DNA from: Bacteroidales bacterium
GTDB taxonomy: Bacteria; Bacteroidota; Bacteroidia; Bacteroidales; VadinHA17
NCBI GenBank assembly: GCA_015486475.1
Contig: WFRO01000106.1
Location: forward strand, 1 to 20,339
Length of the DNA stretch: 20,339 nt
Direction: 5' to 3'
The notes below the pieces were generated by a model. The model was not told the origin of the DNA, made no database searches, and worked only from the letters and a program-made list of their open reading frames with translations. Below are positions 7,218 through 16,200 of the stretch, in pieces. Made by a program: the position numbers and the translations under genes. Positions within the stretch are counted from its first letter, which is position 1; the number at the start of each line of letters is the position of its first letter.

Positions 7218-8435
7218 TCAGGATGTTGTTAAACTGTCTTCCTGGTAAAGGTATGGTAAAGAGACAATTATCAGCAGGGCGATAACGGCCTCTGCCAGAA
7301 AAAGACCCCGGTAGGAGAAGGCCTGGGTAAATTTCCCGCTGAAAACAGCGATGATCATACTGCTGAGGTGGGTCAGTACGATCTGCAGGGTAAAGTCGGT
7401 TCCTTTCAATCCCGGGCGCACGATGTCCATGGCGATGGTAAAAACAGCTACCGAACTCATGGCATATACCGACCAGATCATGATGATCCCTGCATAGATC
7501 TCTGTAAGGGACGGCGTGTGAAGAGATATCCGGTAAAAATACAGGGCAACGACCCATCCCAGCGAAGCAAAGAGAAGAAGACTTTTCTTTCTGCCGGTTT
7601 TGCGTATTACAAACCCGGCGACCAAAGCCATGACAGCACCTGATGAGGCTCCCCAGACGCCGGACATCCATCCGATCTGTTGCATATTGTAACCCAGGTC
7701 GACAAGCCAGGGTTTCATCATGGTGAGGGTCCCGATGATCCCGGCATAATAGGTGGTGAGGAGCAGGATCCTTTTGCCTGTTCCTTTCCGTTGGAAAAAA
7801 CCGGTCAGGTCTTTTATGGCGGCCGGACGGTGCTTCTGTGGAAGGGATGTGTCCGGGCCGGGAGAGCTGACAACAAGAGGGACCAGCGCTATCAGCACAA
7901 ACAGACTCAGGCCCAACAACAGATAGAACGAACCGAAATGATAAAAAATGATCAACAGTAAACCACTGCCGGCGACGGTGCCCAGGAAACTGCCGGCCGA
8001 CTGCATGCTGTTGCCTAAACTCCTTTCCTGCTTGTTCAGGATGAGTATGGCCAGCGCGTCGGTAGCAATATCCTGTGTCGCCGAAGCAGTGAAAGCTATA
8101 ACCATCATGACAATAACCCAGTGGAAATCAACCTTGAAATCCAGAAAACCGATGCTGAAAATAACCATTGCATAAAAGATCTCACATGAGATGATCCAGC
8201 GTTTGTAACCCCTGAAGGTCTTGCCGGATTTGTCGACCAGAGGAGCCCATAAGAATTTCAGGATCCAGGGTAGCTTGATCAATTGGATATATCCGATGGA
8301 TGAGAGAGAAAAATGCTCTGAGCGCATGATCACCGGCAACACTGTAGAAAAAAAACTCATTGGAACAGATTGTGCCAGATAGAGCGAGAGAAGTGTGAGA
8401 TATTTATGTTCTCTGTTTTTCCCCATAACGATCAT
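7218..8435 (-). CDS. MFS permease, AmpG/RhtX-FptX-like
   Basis: This 405-aa inner-membrane transporter has about 12 hydrophobic segments and a polar middle loop near residues 190-210. The loop after the second segment, KLPWILKFLWAPLVDKSGKTFRGYKRW (54-80), and ATQDIATDALA (119-129) are typical of the AmpG-like branch of the major facilitator superfamily. That branch also includes the siderophore permeases RhtX and FptX. Muropeptide uptake (AmpG) is a poor fit to this context. Its ATG overlaps the TonB-receptor stop in an ATGA (8432-8435), and hemN begins 13 nt after its stop. The likely job is to move across the inner membrane whatever the receptor brings into the periplasm. The substrate is not shown by sequence; a porphyrin or iron chelate is inferred. 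A second ATG lies at 8426. Confidence 0.82.
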   Translation of the reverse strand: MIVMGKNREHKYLTLLSLYLAQSVPMSFFSTVLPVIMRSEHFSLSSIGYIQLIKLPWILKFLWAPLVDKSGKTFRGYKRWIISCEIFYAMVIFSIGFLDFKVDFHWVIVMMVIAFTASATQDIATDALAILILNKQERSLGNSMQSAGSFLGTVAGSGLLLIIFYHFGSFYLLLGLSLFVLIALVPLVVSSPGPDTSLPQKHRPAAIKDLTGFFQRKGTGKRILLLTTYYAGIIGTLTMMKPWLVDLGYNMQQIGWMSGVWGASSGAVMALVAGFVIRKTGRKKSLLLFASLGWVVALYFYRISLHTPSLTEIYAGIIMIWSVYAMSSVAVFTIAMDIVRPGLKGTDFTLQIVLTHLSSMIIAVFSGKFTQAFSYRGLFLAEAVIALLIIVSLPYLYQEDSLTTS

Positions 8436-10525
8436 AGATTGTAGGAGAGGAATACTCCGGCCTGTAACGGATTGCCTTTTTGTACATAAGCATTTCCCAG
8501 CGATTCAAAATAAAACGTTGCATACGATTCATTTAAAAGATTCCTGGCCCACAGGCCCCACTGGAAATGATGAGAGGAAATGCCGATACGCATGTTCAGC
8601 AGTCCATATCCTTTCTGAGAGGCACTATTGGATTCATTCCAGAATATTCTTCCTGTCCGCATGTATTCTGCGTTCATAGATAATTCTTCCAATGAAGCAT
8701 GCGGGAATATCCAGGTGTATGTACATCCGAGGGATATCGTATAATCCGGAACATAAGGGATGTACTTGCCATCGTATATGTGCAGTGAATCTTTTTCGTA
8801 TTTGAGAAATCTGGCTTTTGTGAAGCCGGTATTCATATACATTATCAGTCTTTTCAGAGGAAGAGCCTGCAGTTCGATCTCCATGCCTTTGCTTTGTGAA
8901 TGTCCTGCATTTTTCAGCATGGCACCATGGCCGCTGGGTACAGGCTGATACACCTGCTGATGCCGCCAGTCAATATAAAACAAGCTGACATTTGCTGTCA
9001 ACCGGTGTTTGAAAAAGGATGATTTGAAACCTGCCTCATAGTTGACTGTGGTTTCGGGCAGATAGGTTTCGTCTTCTTCGCGTTCAAAGGTGGTGTTGAA
9101 TCCCCCCGATTTATATCCCTTGGCTACGGTGGCATATAAAGTAATATTGGATGCCGGAAGGTAGGTGAAGGATATTCGGGGCAACCATTGGTCAAAATCC
9201 AGCCTGTGATCAAAGCTGCTGTTTATCGTATCGCCGGTGAGAAGAATGAGATCATAATGGTATGTCAGCCGGTCATTTTCATGATCTAACCTTATACCGC
9301 CGGTTACTGTGAATTTCCCCAGAGGCAGGGAAGCCTGGGCATACAGCGCTGTTCCGTAGACAGGACTGTCATAAGTCTTTTTTTTGTGATCTATGTGAAA
9401 CATGGCAGCATCGGAACCGAAATCCACTCCTACATTCCTGTGGGAGAGTTGCTGAAAAGAAAAGATACCCACCAGCCAGGTAATACGGCTGCTATTCAGG
9501 GAATGCAAAGTGAATTCCTGAGCTATGTTATGGTTTTGACGGTCCTGGGTAACAAAAAAGAGGGAGCGGGGGGTAAAATCCTGGTCAACTTTTTGAAGAT
9601 CATCCAGCAGTTGGTAACTGGCTGAAAAGTTTATTTTGAATTTCCGGGCTGAATATTTTATGTACAATCCGCTGGAGAACAGATCTCTGTTGTAACTGCT
9701 GGCCTGGTTGTAGTTCACATCTCCGGCAGTCTTTGAGGAATCGTTGTACAATGCAAAAGGATAGCCTCCCTGGTTATTTTTTTCAAAATCCGCTGAATAA
9801 AGGACCATTAACCTGCCGGAAGGATGATATTTGAGTTTCAACCGGCCGGTATAAGTTTCCGTGTGATCCACTTTGGTCCCGTCATACTGGTTGGTGAAAA
9901 AGCCTCCCTGGTGCAACAGCCCCCCGTCGCCACGCAGAGATAAAGTTTTGGAAAGGGGCGTAGAGAAATACAGATGACTGTTCAGATATTTAGCATTTCC
10001 GTATTCCAGGTAAGCACCTGCAGCGGTTACGGGTTCCGGATCTTGCGTATAGACTTTGATCAGGCCTCCCAGTGTGTTCCTTCCATACAGGGTGCCCTGG
10101 GGGCCCCGCAAAACTTCGATCTTTTGGATCCCTACAAAATTAAAATTGAACGAGCCTTTATCCATATAAGGAATATTATCGACATACAAGCCGACGGAGG
10201 GACTGTTGATCCTCGAACCAATTCCCCTGATATATACCGGGGAGGTTAATCTTGTGCCGTAATCCGGCATGTAAAGATTCGGAACGATCATGGAGACTCC
10301 GGTGAGGGACTCGATCCCGGCATCTTTTATGGTCATGGCAGAGACAACCGATGCGGAGACGGGAGCTTTTTGTAGTCTTTGGTCAGTTTTTTCGGCCTGG
10401 ATGGTTACCTCTTTCAGTTTTATGGAAGAGGTGGTGTCAATGGCAGTGAGCCTTTTTTGCGCTGTGGTGTTTTGAAAAGAAAAACATAATAAGATGAGGA
10501 TAAGGATATTTGTTCTAATTTTCAT
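8432..10525 (-). CDS. TonB-dependent outer-membrane receptor
   Basis: This 697-aa outer-membrane beta-barrel receptor has a signal peptide (1-23, ending TTAQ), a TonB-box-like segment LKEVTIQA (37-44), and a plug domain. The plug contains SPVYIRGIGSRINSPSVGLYVDNIPY (95-120) and the hallmark VLRGPQGTLYGRNTLGG (138-154). A 22-strand-type barrel follows, ending in the short C-terminal strand GVFLSYNL. There is no N-terminal carboxypeptidase-like domain, so it is not SusC-type. Overall it resembles siderophore or haem receptors of the FyuA/FptA kind. The stop codon overlaps the MFS start, so receptor and permease are translationally coupled, which argues for one substrate. The 160 bp upstream contain two dyads but no clear consensus promoter. 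Ligand unknown; hemN and hemG downstream point to a porphyrin. Confidence 0.9.
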   Translation of the reverse strand: MKIRTNILILILLCFSFQNTTAQKRLTAIDTTSSIKLKEVTIQAEKTDQRLQKAPVSASVVSAMTIKDAGIESLTGVSMIVPNLYMPDYGTRLTSPVYIRGIGSRINSPSVGLYVDNIPYMDKGSFNFNFVGIQKIEVLRGPQGTLYGRNTLGGLIKVYTQDPEPVTAAGAYLEYGNAKYLNSHLYFSTPLSKTLSLRGDGGLLHQGGFFTNQYDGTKVDHTETYTGRLKLKYHPSGRLMVLYSADFEKNNQGGYPFALYNDSSKTAGDVNYNQASSYNRDLFSSGLYIKYSARKFKINFSASYQLLDDLQKVDQDFTPRSLFFVTQDRQNHNIAQEFTLHSLNSSRITWLVGIFSFQQLSHRNVGVDFGSDAAMFHIDHKKKTYDSPVYGTALYAQASLPLGKFTVTGGIRLDHENDRLTYHYDLILLTGDTINSSFDHRLDFDQWLPRISFTYLPASNITLYATVAKGYKSGGFNTTFEREEDETYLPETTVNYEAGFKSSFFKHRLTANVSLFYIDWRHQQVYQPVPSGHGAMLKNAGHSQSKGMEIELQALPLKRLIMYMNTGFTKARFLKYEKDSLHIYDGKYIPYVPDYTISLGCTYTWIFPHASLEELSMNAEYMRTGRIFWNESNSASQKGYGLLNMRIGISSHHFQWGLWARNLLNESYATFYFESLGNAYVQKGNPLQAGVFLSYNL

Positions 10526-10685
10526 TTTTCCGGATTATTAAGATGATACAATGGAAATAACGGGATGACACCACTACAAATGAGAATATGTTCCTTGTTG
10601 AGGTTCAACAGGAAACAAAACCATGCATCTGTTTTGTCCGTAATAAACTGAACAGATGATTAAAAAATAAAAAAGGAAGCGGATG
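10526..10685 (-). other. Intergenic region with two inverted repeats upstream of the TonB receptor
   Basis: No gene is seen in this 160-bp gap. It contains a perfect 8-bp inverted repeat CATCTGTT/AACAGATG (10626-10633 and 10651-10658) with a 17-nt spacer. It also has an imperfect palindrome (10591-10595 with 10610-10614, and 10597-10601 with 10605-10609, one bulged T). On the minus strand the first lies just after a T-rich tract. Neither is followed by a T run in the direction of transcription, so they look more like operator or leader structures than terminators. A CATTTG at about 10577-10582 could be part of a -33 box, but no good -7 box follows. Confidence 0.4.
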
Positions 10686-11063
10686 TCAGGCTTGTCCGAA
10701 AGGAGGACCCCGTCGGATAATTTCTGAAGTTCCTTTGGAAAGGCACTTCAGGGAACCCGGTTTTAGCGGATAATTAGGGAATAAAGAATTCTCTGGTGTC
10801 CGGAGGGAACGCGTTGTGATATGTTTCAGCTGCCCGGACTTTGAGATCTTACTGTAATAAGCTGTATGGTGCCGGAAGGCAGGAAGGGGGTCTTCTGTCT
10901 TTTTTACCAGGATCGTTTTTGAAGTTTTCTCCTCTTTTGCTGCAATAAGCCCGTGGATCTTGTTGGCTCCGAATGAAACCACCTGGAGGCTGTAATACAA
11001 AAACCCGAGCACCAGGATCATGAAAGATACATTCGAAGAAAATATGCCGGAAAAAAACATCAT
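10686..11063 (-). CDS. Small single-pass membrane protein of unknown function
   Basis: I do not recognise this 125-aa protein. It has one hydrophobic helix near the N-terminus (about residues 13-32) with no cleavage site, then a basic, low-hydrophobicity tail of about 90 residues. The tail contains a His-His (about 70), a single Cys, and a C-terminal RRGPPFGQA. The ATG overlaps the stop of the upstream DUF4491 gene in an ATGA (11060-11063), which strongly supports translation and operon membership. It precedes the TonB receptor by 160 bp. Short proteins with an N-terminal helix and an R-G/A-P-P tail beside TonB receptors are something I associate with Bacteroidota, but I cannot verify this here. 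A sensor, adaptor or partner for the receptor is possible but speculative. Confidence 0.65.
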   Translation of the reverse strand: MMFFSGIFSSNVSFMILVLGFLYYSLQVVSFGANKIHGLIAAKEEKTSKTILVKKTEDPLPAFRHHTAYYSKISKSGQLKHITTRSLRTPENSLFPNYPLKPGSLKCLSKGTSEIIRRGPPFGQA

Positions 11064-11383
11064 TTCTTAAAGTCCTTTTTTTTAGGGTTTTCAGGGAACC
11101 ACCCCTTTTTTACTCTTTCCTCCTGTTTGATGATCTCAGCAATGCCCCAAAGGTAAGTAAAACCAAAGATAGAAAGCATAGAAGAAATGTAATAATTTAC
11201 AGCGAACAAAGAAAAAATCAGGGACAGACCTCCTGTGATGAGAAAGATACGCCACAGTCTTTTGGAAAAATGATATTCACCTGCTATGCAGGAATACCTT
11301 CCTATAATGATCATAAGATAGCTGAAAGCCCCAATGAGCAGACCTGAAAAGTTTATACTTATACCGAAGATCTCCGTTTTCAT
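11060..11383 (-). CDS. DUF4491 family membrane protein, second copy
   Basis: This 107-aa protein has about three hydrophobic segments (near 10-30, 44-64 and 66-84) and a charged C-terminus. It matches the Bacteroidota family DUF4491: an SG-L-IGAFSYL start, EYHFSKRLWRIFL in the middle, and the family-typical tail EERVKKGWFPENPKKK. It lacks the FHPIVIK motif normally found after the first helix, having IGRYSCIAG instead. It is a tandem paralogue of the gene 10 nt upstream and is coupled by ATGA overlap to the small protein downstream. Function unknown; inner-membrane location inferred. Confidence 0.78.
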   Translation of the reverse strand: MKTEIFGISINFSGLLIGAFSYLMIIIGRYSCIAGEYHFSKRLWRIFLITGGLSLIFSLFAVNYYISSMLSIFGFTYLWGIAEIIKQEERVKKGWFPENPKKKDFKK

Positions 11384-11393
11384 CTGACAGATC

Positions 11394-11681
11394 TTATCTT
11401 TGTTTTCGCGGCAGGCCCCTCAGTATCACCCGCTTGTGTTGTTCTTTCATTTCGTGACTGCTCCAGATCATGGCAAATCCGGATACTCCGGAAAATACAG
11501 AGAGCATATCTTTTTGGAGGAACAGGGAGAGGATAATAAGTAAAAAACCGGGTATAAAAAGTACCCAGCGGACCTTATAACTGAAATGATATTCCAGTTT
11601 GATGACCACAGGATGAAACAGCCCCGTGACTAAAAATGAGAACAGTCCCGTTAAAAATCCGGAAAGATTAAAATTTTCCAT
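11394..11681 (-). CDS. DUF4491 family membrane protein, first copy
   Basis: This 95-aa membrane protein belongs to DUF4491. After NLSGFLTGLFSFL it has the family motif GLFHPVVIKLEYHFSYKVRW, then two more hydrophobic stretches. The tail KEQHKRVILRGLPRKQ is a weaker version of the usual ERVKKGWFPKNP. I chose MENFNLSG (ATG at 11679-11681) rather than the in-frame ATG at 11720. The extra 13 residues do not fit the family, and the promoter's -7 box at 11732-11739 would put the transcription start almost on the upstream ATG. It is the first gene of a run that may continue to the TonB receptor and hem genes. Function unknown. Confidence 0.82.
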   Translation of the reverse strand: MENFNLSGFLTGLFSFLVTGLFHPVVIKLEYHFSYKVRWVLFIPGFLLIILSLFLQKDMLSVFSGVSGFAMIWSSHEMKEQHKRVILRGLPRKQR

Positions 11682-11731
11682 AAAAATTCCTTTTGCCTGT
11701 ACAATAGCTGCTTCCGGCATTGAAAGAGCGG

Positions 11732-11762
11732 CAAAGATAGGGATCCTTTGAGGTTACGGAAA
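11732..11762 (-). promoter_or_regulatory. Promoter of the DUF4491 operon
   Basis: On the minus strand TATCTTTG (11732-11739) is an exact TAnnTTTG match, and TTTC (11759-11762) lies 19 bp upstream as a 3-of-4 -33 box. The predicted start is near 11725, giving a leader of about 45 nt to the ATG at 11681. It overlaps the region just after the gltD stop, so the hem/TonB side can be transcribed independently of gltBD. Confidence 0.65.
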
Positions 11763-11764
11763 GG

Positions 11765-13186
11765 TTATCCCTTTTTTTCTTTCATAAAATGATCATGAAT
11801 TTTTTGTGCCGTCTCCTGTCCCGAGGCGATGGCCCTGACCACCAGCGAGGGGCCCAGGGTGGCGTCGCCGGCAGCAAAGACCGGGATTTCCCGTTCATGT
11901 TGCTCCGGGAGGATGTTGCCGCGATCGTCATATTCCGTTTTCAGGTCTTTCAGCAGCTTGTCCTGCACGGGGTGGACAAAGCCCATGGCCAGGATGATCA
12001 TGTCTGCTTCCAGTTTTGTTTTTTCTCCCGTTCCCACAGGGATCATTTTCCCGTTCTCTTTTTTCCACTCCAGCTTTTCCAGTTCCAGGGCGGTGACCCG
12101 TCCTTCTTTTCCGAGGATCCTTGTGGTGCGCAGGCTCCAGAGTCTCTCGCATCCCTCCTGGTGGGAGGAGGAGGTGCGCAGGGTCTGCGGCCAGAAGGGC
12201 CAGGGGTTGTCTTCGGTACGTTCCCGGGGCGGTTGGGGCAGGATCTCCACCTGTGTCACCGAGCGGGCCCGCTGCCGCAGAGCCGTGCCCACACAATCAG
12301 AGCCCGTATCGCCACCGCCGATGACCACCACCCTTTTCCCCTTGGCGGAGATACGCCTGCGGCCGGAGATATTGGCCCCGTCGTTGATCAGGTTCTGCTG
12401 CGTCAGATAGTCCATGGCGAACCAGATGCCTTCCAGGTCGCGTCCCGGCACCTCCAGGTCCCGCGGCTTCCGCGCTCCCACGGCCAGACAGATGGCATCG
12501 AACTGTTGTGTCAGCTCTTTGGCGGAGATATCTTTGCCGGCATATACGCCGCTGCGGAAATGGACGCCTTCCTGCTCATAGATACTCAGGCGCCGGTCGA
12601 TGACCGCCTTGGTGAGCTTGAAATCAGGGATGCCGTACCGCAGCAGCCCACCTGCTTTTCTGTCTTTCTCAAAGACTGTCACCTCGTAGCCGGCGCGGTT
12701 CAGACGGCTGGCCACGGTGAGGCCTGCCGGCCCCGAGCCTATGACGGCTACCTTTTTACCGTTGCGTTGGCGGGGTGGGTGTGGGGTGATGAGCCCCATC
12801 TCAAAAGCCTGCTCGGCCAGGGCTACCTCGTTCTCGCGGATGGTGACAGCCTCGTCATGGATGGCCAGCACACAGGATCTCTCACACAGCGCCGGGCATA
12901 TACGGCCCGTGATCTCGGGCAGGTCGTTGGTGAGCTGCAGCATGGTGATGGCTTTCTCCCACTGCTCGCGGTAGAAAGCATCCTGCCACTCCGGCATGCG
13001 GCTGTGCGTGGGACAGGCCCAGTGACAGAAGGGAACACCACAGTCCATGCAGCGCGATGCCTGCAACAGCCGGTCGCTGAGGTCGAGGATCTGCTCCACC
13101 TCCGAGAAATCAGCAATGCGTTCGTTCACCGGCCGGTAACCGGCCTCTTTTCTGGGGATCTCTATAAAACCTTTCGGGTTGCCCAT
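11765..13186 (-). CDS. gltD: Glutamate synthase (NADPH) small subunit
   Basis: This 473-aa cytoplasmic flavoprotein takes electrons from NADPH and passes them through FAD and iron-sulfur clusters to GltB, which makes glutamate. The N-terminal cluster domain has Cys46, 49, 54 and 58 (CMDCGVPFCHWAC) and Cys97, 101 and 105 (ICPALCERSC). The FAD fold is VAVIGSGPAGLTVASRL (GSGPAG at 150-155). The NADPH fold is VVVIGGGDTGSDCVGTA (GGGDTG at 290-295). The C-terminal FAD-closing motif is PVFAAGDATLGPSLVVRAI. Length is typical. It starts 24 nt after the gltB stop, the usual gltB-gltD order, so the two subunits are co-transcribed. No strong terminator follows before the next promoter. Confidence 0.97.
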   Translation of the reverse strand: MGNPKGFIEIPRKEAGYRPVNERIADFSEVEQILDLSDRLLQASRCMDCGVPFCHWACPTHSRMPEWQDAFYREQWEKAITMLQLTNDLPEITGRICPALCERSCVLAIHDEAVTIRENEVALAEQAFEMGLITPHPPRQRNGKKVAVIGSGPAGLTVASRLNRAGYEVTVFEKDRKAGGLLRYGIPDFKLTKAVIDRRLSIYEQEGVHFRSGVYAGKDISAKELTQQFDAICLAVGARKPRDLEVPGRDLEGIWFAMDYLTQQNLINDGANISGRRRISAKGKRVVVIGGGDTGSDCVGTALRQRARSVTQVEILPQPPRERTEDNPWPFWPQTLRTSSSHQEGCERLWSLRTTRILGKEGRVTALELEKLEWKKENGKMIPVGTGEKTKLEADMIILAMGFVHPVQDKLLKDLKTEYDDRGNILPEQHEREIPVFAAGDATLGPSLVVRAIASGQETAQKIHDHFMKEKKG

Positions 13187-13210
13187 GGTCTTAAAATTCT
13201 ATTGTATGAT

Positions 13211-16200
13211 CTATTCGGTATAATCGGGGTCGTATTCGGCTCTCCGCAGCTTCGACTCTATCTCACGCAGCTTCTGCTCGTTGAGCACTTTCTTGTATTC
13301 CAGCGGTGTCACCTTCATAAAGCGCGGGAAGTAACCGTCCCAGTTGGCCAGCACTTTTTCGGCCTGCTTGCTGCCGGTGAGATGCCAGTGGGTGGCGATA
13401 AGCTCCTGCAGCTCGGCCACCTCGTCATAGTCCTGCAGGCGTGTCAGCTCGACCAGCTCCTGGTTGCAGTAGTAGGGGAAGTCGCCGTCCAGATCGAGCA
13501 CATAGGCGATGCCGCCGCTCATCCCTGCCGCGAAGTTGCGGCCTGTTTTGCCCAGAACGACCACCCGTCCTCCGGTCATGTATTCGCAGCCGTGATCACC
13601 TACACCCTCCACCACGGCATGGACGCCTGAGTTACGCACAGCGAAACGCTCGCCGGCGATGCCGTTGACAAAAAGATGCCCGCTGGTGGCGCCATAGAGT
13701 ACCGTATTGCCGATGATGATGTTCTCTTCGGGCTTATACCGGATCCCTTTCGGGGGAGTGATGATGATCGTTCCTCCCGAGAGCCCTTTGCCCAGGTAGT
13801 CGTTGGAATCGCCTTCCAGACGGAAGGTGATGCCGGGGACGAGAAAAGCGCCGAAACTCTGACCGGCCGATCCGTAGAACGTGCACTCGATGGTGTCGGC
13901 GGGCAGCCCTTCCCGGCCGTGGAGGCGTACCACCTCCCCCGAGAGCATGGAACCGGTAGCCCGGTCGGTGTTGTGGATATCCCGGGTGATCCATACCCGC
14001 TCGCGGCGCTGCAGCGCACGGGCCGACAGGCGGATCAGCTCTTTGTCCAGCATGTTCTCCATAATATGATTTAGTCCCGGTCGGTAATGCAATGGCAGAT
14101 GTCCGTTGTTCTCCGGGAACCACAGCAGACGCGACAGGTCGATGGTGCGGGCTTTCTCGTGAGCAATGTCTGTCCGTTGTTCCAGCATGTCGCTGCGACC
14201 TACCATCTCGTCAAAGGTGGGGAAGCCCAGCTCAGCCATATACTCCCGTATCTCACGGGCCAGAAAACGGAAATAGTTCTCCACATGTTCCGGTGCGCCG
14301 CGGAAACGCTTCCGCAGCTTTTCATCTTGTGTGGCGATGCCGGCAGGACAGGTGTTCATGTGACATTTCCGCATCATCACACATCCCAGCGTGATGAGGG
14401 GGGCGGTGGCAAAGCCGAACTCCTCGGCACCCAGCAGGGCAGCAATGACCACATCACGGCCCGTTTTGAGCTGGCCGTCAGCCTGAAGACGTACCCGTGT
14501 ACGCAGATTGTTCTTCACCAGCGTCTGATGGGTCTCGGCCAGCCCTATCTCCATGGGAGCGCCGGCATGTTTGATGCTGCTCACCGGACTGGCACCCGTC
14601 CCTCCTTCGGTGCCGCTGATGACGATCAGATCGGCATGGGCCTTGGAGACGCCGGCAGCGACGGTGCCCACACCGTGTTCCGACACCAGCTTGACACTGA
14701 TGTATGCTTTGGGATTGGTGCTCTTCAGGTCATAGATGAGCTGGGCCAGGTCCTCGATGGAGTAAATATCATGGTGCGGGGGCGGGGAGATGAGGGTGAT
14801 GCCCGGCACGGAATGGCGCACGCGGGCGATGATCCTGTTTACCTTGTATCCGGGCAGCTGGCCTCCCTCACCGGGCTTGGCCCCCTGGGCGATCTTGATC
14901 TGTATCTCATCGGCATTGATGAGGTAGTCGGTGGTGACGCCGAAACGTCCCGAGGCCACCTGCTTGATGGCGCTGCGACGGTTCTGCCGGGGATCTTTCA
15001 CCACAAAACGGTCCGGATGCTCGCCCCCCTCACCGGTGTTGCTGCGCCCGCCAATACGGTTCATGGCGATGGCCAGCGCCTCGTGCGCTTCACGGCTGAT
15101 GGAGCCGTACGACATCGCCCCGGTGACAAAACGCTTCATGATCGCCTCCTCAGGCTCCACCTCTTCCAGGGGTATGCTCCTGCCCTTTTTGATCTTCAAC
15201 AGCCCCCGGATGAAGACAGGCCGCAGGGTGTAATCGTCGGTGGTGCGGGTGAACTCCTTAAAACGTTCATAATTGCCGGTGCGCACAGCCCACTGGAGCA
15301 GGGCGATGCTCTCGGGGTTCCAGGCATGCGTCTCCCCCTCCCAGCGGTAGCTGTAGATGCCCTTGTGGGGGAGCAGCGAAGGGTTGTTGGCCGGGAAGAA
15401 GGTATGCAGGTGGTTCTGCAGGATATCGCGGGCCAGTTCGTTGAGGCCGATGCCGCCGATCTGCGAGGGTGTGCCACTGAAATATTCATCGATCAGCTCC
15501 TCGCTCAGACCGATGGCTTCAAAGATCTGGGCGCCGAAATAGCTGCGCAGCGTAGAGATGCCCATCTTCGACATGATCTTGAGGATGCCTTTGTCAATGG
15601 CCCTGATGTAGTTTCTGCGGGCCTTGTCATAAGGCATATCTATCTCTCCTTCTTTCACCAGATGGTCCAGGACGGCAAAGGCCACGTAAGGGTTAATGAT
15701 GCTGGCGCCATAAGCCAGGAGCTGGGCGTAGTGGGTCACCTCCCGGGCTTCTCCCGTTTCGATGATGAGCCCTACCTGCATTCTCTTGCGGGTGCGGATC
15801 AGATGATGGTGCACGGCAGAGACCGCCAGTAACACCGGTATGGGAGCCATCTCTTCCGAGATATCCCGGTCGGAGAGGATCAGGAAATTGGTATTGTTGT
15901 CCACAGCTTCCTCCGACTGCCTGCAAAGCTTGTCAAGGGCTTTTTTCAGTCCTTTTCCGCCGGTGTTGACAGGGAAGACCATCTTCAGCGTGGTGTGGGT
16001 GAACATCTGATGGCGCAGGTCCTTGATCTTCCCCAGGTCAGTGTTGGTGATGATGGGAGACTTGAATTTGATCAGATGACAATGCTCGGGGCTCTCCTCC
16101 AGGATGTTCTTCTGCAGCGAGCCGATGTAGTTGGTCAGGGCCATCACCAGCCCCTCACGGATGGGGTCGATGGGGGGGTTGGTCACCTGGGCAAAGAGCT

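Noticed and set aside
7201..7671. Second minus-strand frame overlapping the MFS 3' end, suggesting a possible frameshift
   Set aside because: The MFS frame is intact to its normal C-terminus and the extra frame does not read like membrane protein, so no frameshift is needed.
11741..11770. Imperfect hairpin spanning the gltD stop, considered as a gltD terminator
   Set aside because: The arms GGATCCTTT and AAAGGTTATCC pair only with a bulge, and no T tract follows. The region is better explained as the DUF4491 promoter.
11789..13630. 613-codon plus-strand frame opposite gltD and the gltB end
   Set aside because: Antisense shadow caused by G/C-rich third positions. The minus-strand proteins have all catalytic motifs and this frame shows no recognisable domain.
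14087..15832. 581-codon plus-strand frame opposite gltB
   Set aside because: Antisense shadow of the glutamate synthase FMN domain; low-complexity composition rich in G, A, D and H with no domain.
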